Under the pieces are notes generated by a model. It did no database searches. It was given only the letters and a program-made list of their open reading frames with translations, and had not been told where the DNA came from. From assembly GCF_038066715.1 (NCBI RefSeq), contig NZ_JBBUKT010000004.1, positions 248,001 through 312,000 on the forward strand: a stretch of DNA of 64,000 bases, in the 5' to 3' direction. Made by a program: the position numbers and the translations under genes. Each line of letters begins with the position of its first letter. The stretch's first letter is position 1. This document shows, piece after piece, positions 62,631 to 64,000 of this stretch. Source of the stretch: Luteolibacter sp. Y139 (lineage in GTDB: Bacteria; Verrucomicrobiota; Verrucomicrobiia; Verrucomicrobiales; Akkermansiaceae).

Positions 62631-63242
62631 TCAGTAGGAGAGTGCCCACACCATGGGCAGGACGAGCAGGAAGAGGATTTGATTGCGGGAAATCGTTTCG
62701 GCGGCGGCTTCGCCGAGCTTGCGGAGCTTGGCGATCGAGCGGTGGATCAGGCTGAGGACAGTGCCGCGGCTCTGGCCGTGGAGTTGGGAGATCTCCTCGG
62801 CGGTCTGGCCTTCGTAGTAGTGGAGGAAGATGACCTCGCGCTCGGTTGGTTTCAGTCGGCCAAGCATGGCGGCGAGCTCGCCCTTCATGCAGGGCTCATC
62901 GGTGGGGATGTCGGCGAGCTCGGGGACATCGGGATGATCCATGGACTCGAAGTGGACTAGCTTCCGTCGCCGGCATTGGTCGATGTGGAGATTCCGGATC
63001 GAGGAGAAGAGGATGGCGCGGTTTTCCACGCGGCCATAGCGGCGGCAGAGATTCAGCCAGGTTTCCTGAACGAGGTCCTCGGCTTCCTCGTGATGATGCG
63101 AGAGGGCCAGGGCATAGCGGTATCCCGCCTGGAGCAATTCGGCGTCGCTGGAGTCAGGAGCTGGGGCGGAATTTTCCAAAGGGGGAGGCGATTGCCGGTC
63201 CGGGAGCCAACGATGGCTAACGCTGCGGTTCCGGCGACGCAA
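62631..63242 (-). CDS. ECF-type RNA polymerase sigma factor
   Basis: A roughly 200-residue sigma70 family factor. Region 2 is DAELLQAGYRYALALSHHHEEAEDLVQETWLNLC with FSSIRNLHIDQCRRRK; region 4 is LKPTEREVIFLHYYEGQTAEEISQLHGQSRGTV with a helix-turn-helix. Unusually, the protein ends in a hydrophobic stretch ISRNQILFLLVLPMVWALSY that could anchor it in the membrane. The start is uncertain: the first frame codon is TTG 63242, and conserved sequence begins about 30 residues in. It is followed by the putative anti-sigma gene and is divergent from DoxX. Confidence 0.85.
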   Translation of the reverse strand: MRRRNRSVSHRWLPDRQSPPPLENSAPAPDSSDAELLQAGYRYALALSHHHEEAEDLVQETWLNLCRRYGRVENRAILFSSIRNLHIDQCRRRKLVHFESMDHPDVPELADIPTDEPCMKGELAAMLGRLKPTEREVIFLHYYEGQTAEEISQLHGQSRGTVLSLIHRSIAKLRKLGEAAAETISRNQILFLLVLPMVWALSY

Positions 63243-63333
63243 ATCCCAAATCCGGCGCTGTGGTGAACGGGTCCGGAAATTTTTTTTTCCGACGATGCAA
63301 TCAAACTCGGGGCTGGTTCGTCGCCTCCCATAG

Positions 63334-63840
63334 ATGAATGCGACTTCCCTTCTCTCCCTTGGCCGGTGTGGTCATGAAAAATTCACCGCTCTCGCAGGCC
63401 GTGCCCAATCGCCGCTGCTGCTGGCCATCCGTTTGTATTGGGGCTGGGAGTTTTTCCTGACCGGCAAGGGCAAGCTGGCGAACCTGGAGCAGACCGCGGA
63501 TTTTTTCAAAGGGCTGTCGATCCCGTTTCCTACGATGAATGCCGTACTTGCTGGCACGACGGAATGTGCCGGCGGGCTGCTGTTGCTGGCCGGGCTTGCC
63601 TCGCGGGTCGTCGCGGTGCCGCTGATCTTCACGATGGTCGTGGCCTACCTGACGGCGGACATGGAAGCGGTGAAGGGGATCTTCAGTGATCCGGACTCCT
63701 TCGTCTCCGCCGCGCCTTTCCTCTTCCTGCTGGCCTCGCTGCTGGTCCTCGTATTCGGACCCGGGGTCTTTTCCCTCGATCATCTTATCGCCCGGAAATC
63801 GGGCTTGGCGTCGCCGGCTTTGAAAGCTGCGACCACTTGA
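63334..63840 (+). CDS. DoxX family membrane protein
   Basis: A 168-residue membrane protein with four helices: LLLAIRLYWGWEFFLTGKGKL, TMNAVLAGTTECAGGLLLLAGLAS, RVVAVPLIFTMVVAYLTADM and FLFLLASLLVLVFGPG. R-x-x-x-G-W and G-K-x-K-L in helix 1 and E-x-x-G-G-x-L-L in helix 2 are DoxX signatures. DoxX proteins often lie in operons for redox or metal stress. It begins 92 bases from the sigma factor start on the opposite strand, and a small exported-protein gene follows after 89 bases. Confidence 0.9.
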   Translation: MNATSLLSLGRCGHEKFTALAGRAQSPLLLAIRLYWGWEFFLTGKGKLANLEQTADFFKGLSIPFPTMNAVLAGTTECAGGLLLLAGLASRVVAVPLIFTMVVAYLTADMEAVKGIFSDPDSFVSAAPFLFLLASLLVLVFGPGVFSLDHLIARKSGLASPALKAATT

Positions 63841-63929
63841 ACCCCTTTCGACCGCCCGATGCGGCCATGGGGGCTGCACGTCGCGGACGGAACCATCCCG
63901 GCGATTGCCGGAAACCACAGAACAAAGAC

Positions 63930-64000
63930 ATGAAGACCAACAAGAACATCATCGCCGGTGCAGCCATCGCAGGAATCCTGAGCGGAGGCTATGCCTTCGC
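63930..64000 (+). CDS. Start of a small exported protein, BufA/DUF2282-like (cut by window edge)
   Basis: The window ends 24 codons into this gene: MKTNKNIIAGAAIAGILSGG then YAFA. This is an uncleaved Sec leader of the type seen at the start of the DUF2282 (bufferin BufA) precursors, short Ala/Gly-rich periplasmic proteins that bind metals. Its place directly after DoxX and next to a divergent ECF sigma factor is typical of such operons, but the cysteine region that would confirm the family is outside the window. The upstream bases agaacaaagac are A-rich with no Shine-Dalgarno sequence. Confidence 0.5.
   Translation, partial: MKTNKNIIAGAAIAGILSGGYAF

Overview
The window is high-GC bacterial chromosome and almost certainly comes from the Verrucomicrobiota (Verrucomicrobiales, Luteolibacter-like). 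The strongest markers are a Verru_Chthon-cassette-A-type prepilin-like protein (47759-51304) and large secreted repeat proteins with the phylum's typical C-terminal architecture. Many convincing starts also lack a Shine-Dalgarno sequence, even those of dnaK, groS and groL. There is no rRNA, no CRISPR array and no recognisable transposase or prophage. One tRNA (Ser-GGA) is present.

Layout. 1-3690: the tail of an unknown gene, then a minus-strand vWA / PP2C-like phosphatase / Ser-Thr-kinase triad of the TerY-P (YegL-YegK-YegI) kind. 3906-5395: a TetR regulator divergent from an SDR oxidoreductase, with a palindromic operator between them. 5403-7195: a small membrane protein, a secreted acidic protein and an RppH-like Nudix hydrolase. 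7218-12446: a tightly overlapping operon of a PilZ-like/SAM methyltransferase, a sensor kinase-REC-kinase hybrid and a REC output protein. This matches the order and domain content of the phcB-phcS-phcR-phcQ fatty-acid-methyl-ester quorum-sensing operon, with PhcS and PhcR fused. An AraC-type regulator follows. 13031-16672 (minus): a FadL-type porin coupled to a condensation/wax-ester-synthase-like acyltransferase, then fumarase C. 16889-25888: secreted proteins, an unusual MBL-exonuclease/ATP-dependent DNA ligase fusion, small proteins, and intergenic palindromic repeats. 25907-30395: an SDR, a YugP-type metallopeptidase, a GH16 glucanase and a UvrD/Rep helicase.

30400-46028 is dominated by exported proteins. 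Two paralogous four-helix membrane proteins bracket a run of three unknown secreted proteins and a GH43-like glycosidase. A 2,941-residue secreted protein with three internal repeats of about 1.25 kb follows, and then a membrane-anchored protein. 46089-56738 holds asnS, the Verru_Chthon-A-like gene with a secreted partner, groL-groS and dnaK (minus strand), and tRNA-Ser. 56951-61066 is a 1,371-residue beta-propeller-like secreted protein. The right end has a GNAT acetyltransferase and an ECF sigma factor/putative anti-sigma pair. That pair is divergent from DoxX and the start of a small exported protein resembling bufferin (DUF2282) precursors.

The most interesting system is the Phc-like signalling operon at 7218-12446, perhaps functionally linked to the neighbouring acyltransferase/FadL pair. 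Second-tier points are the exonuclease-ligase fusion, the sigma/DoxX/BufA-like locus, and several kinds of short palindromic intergenic element. Function calls come from reading the translated sequence; no database search was possible.
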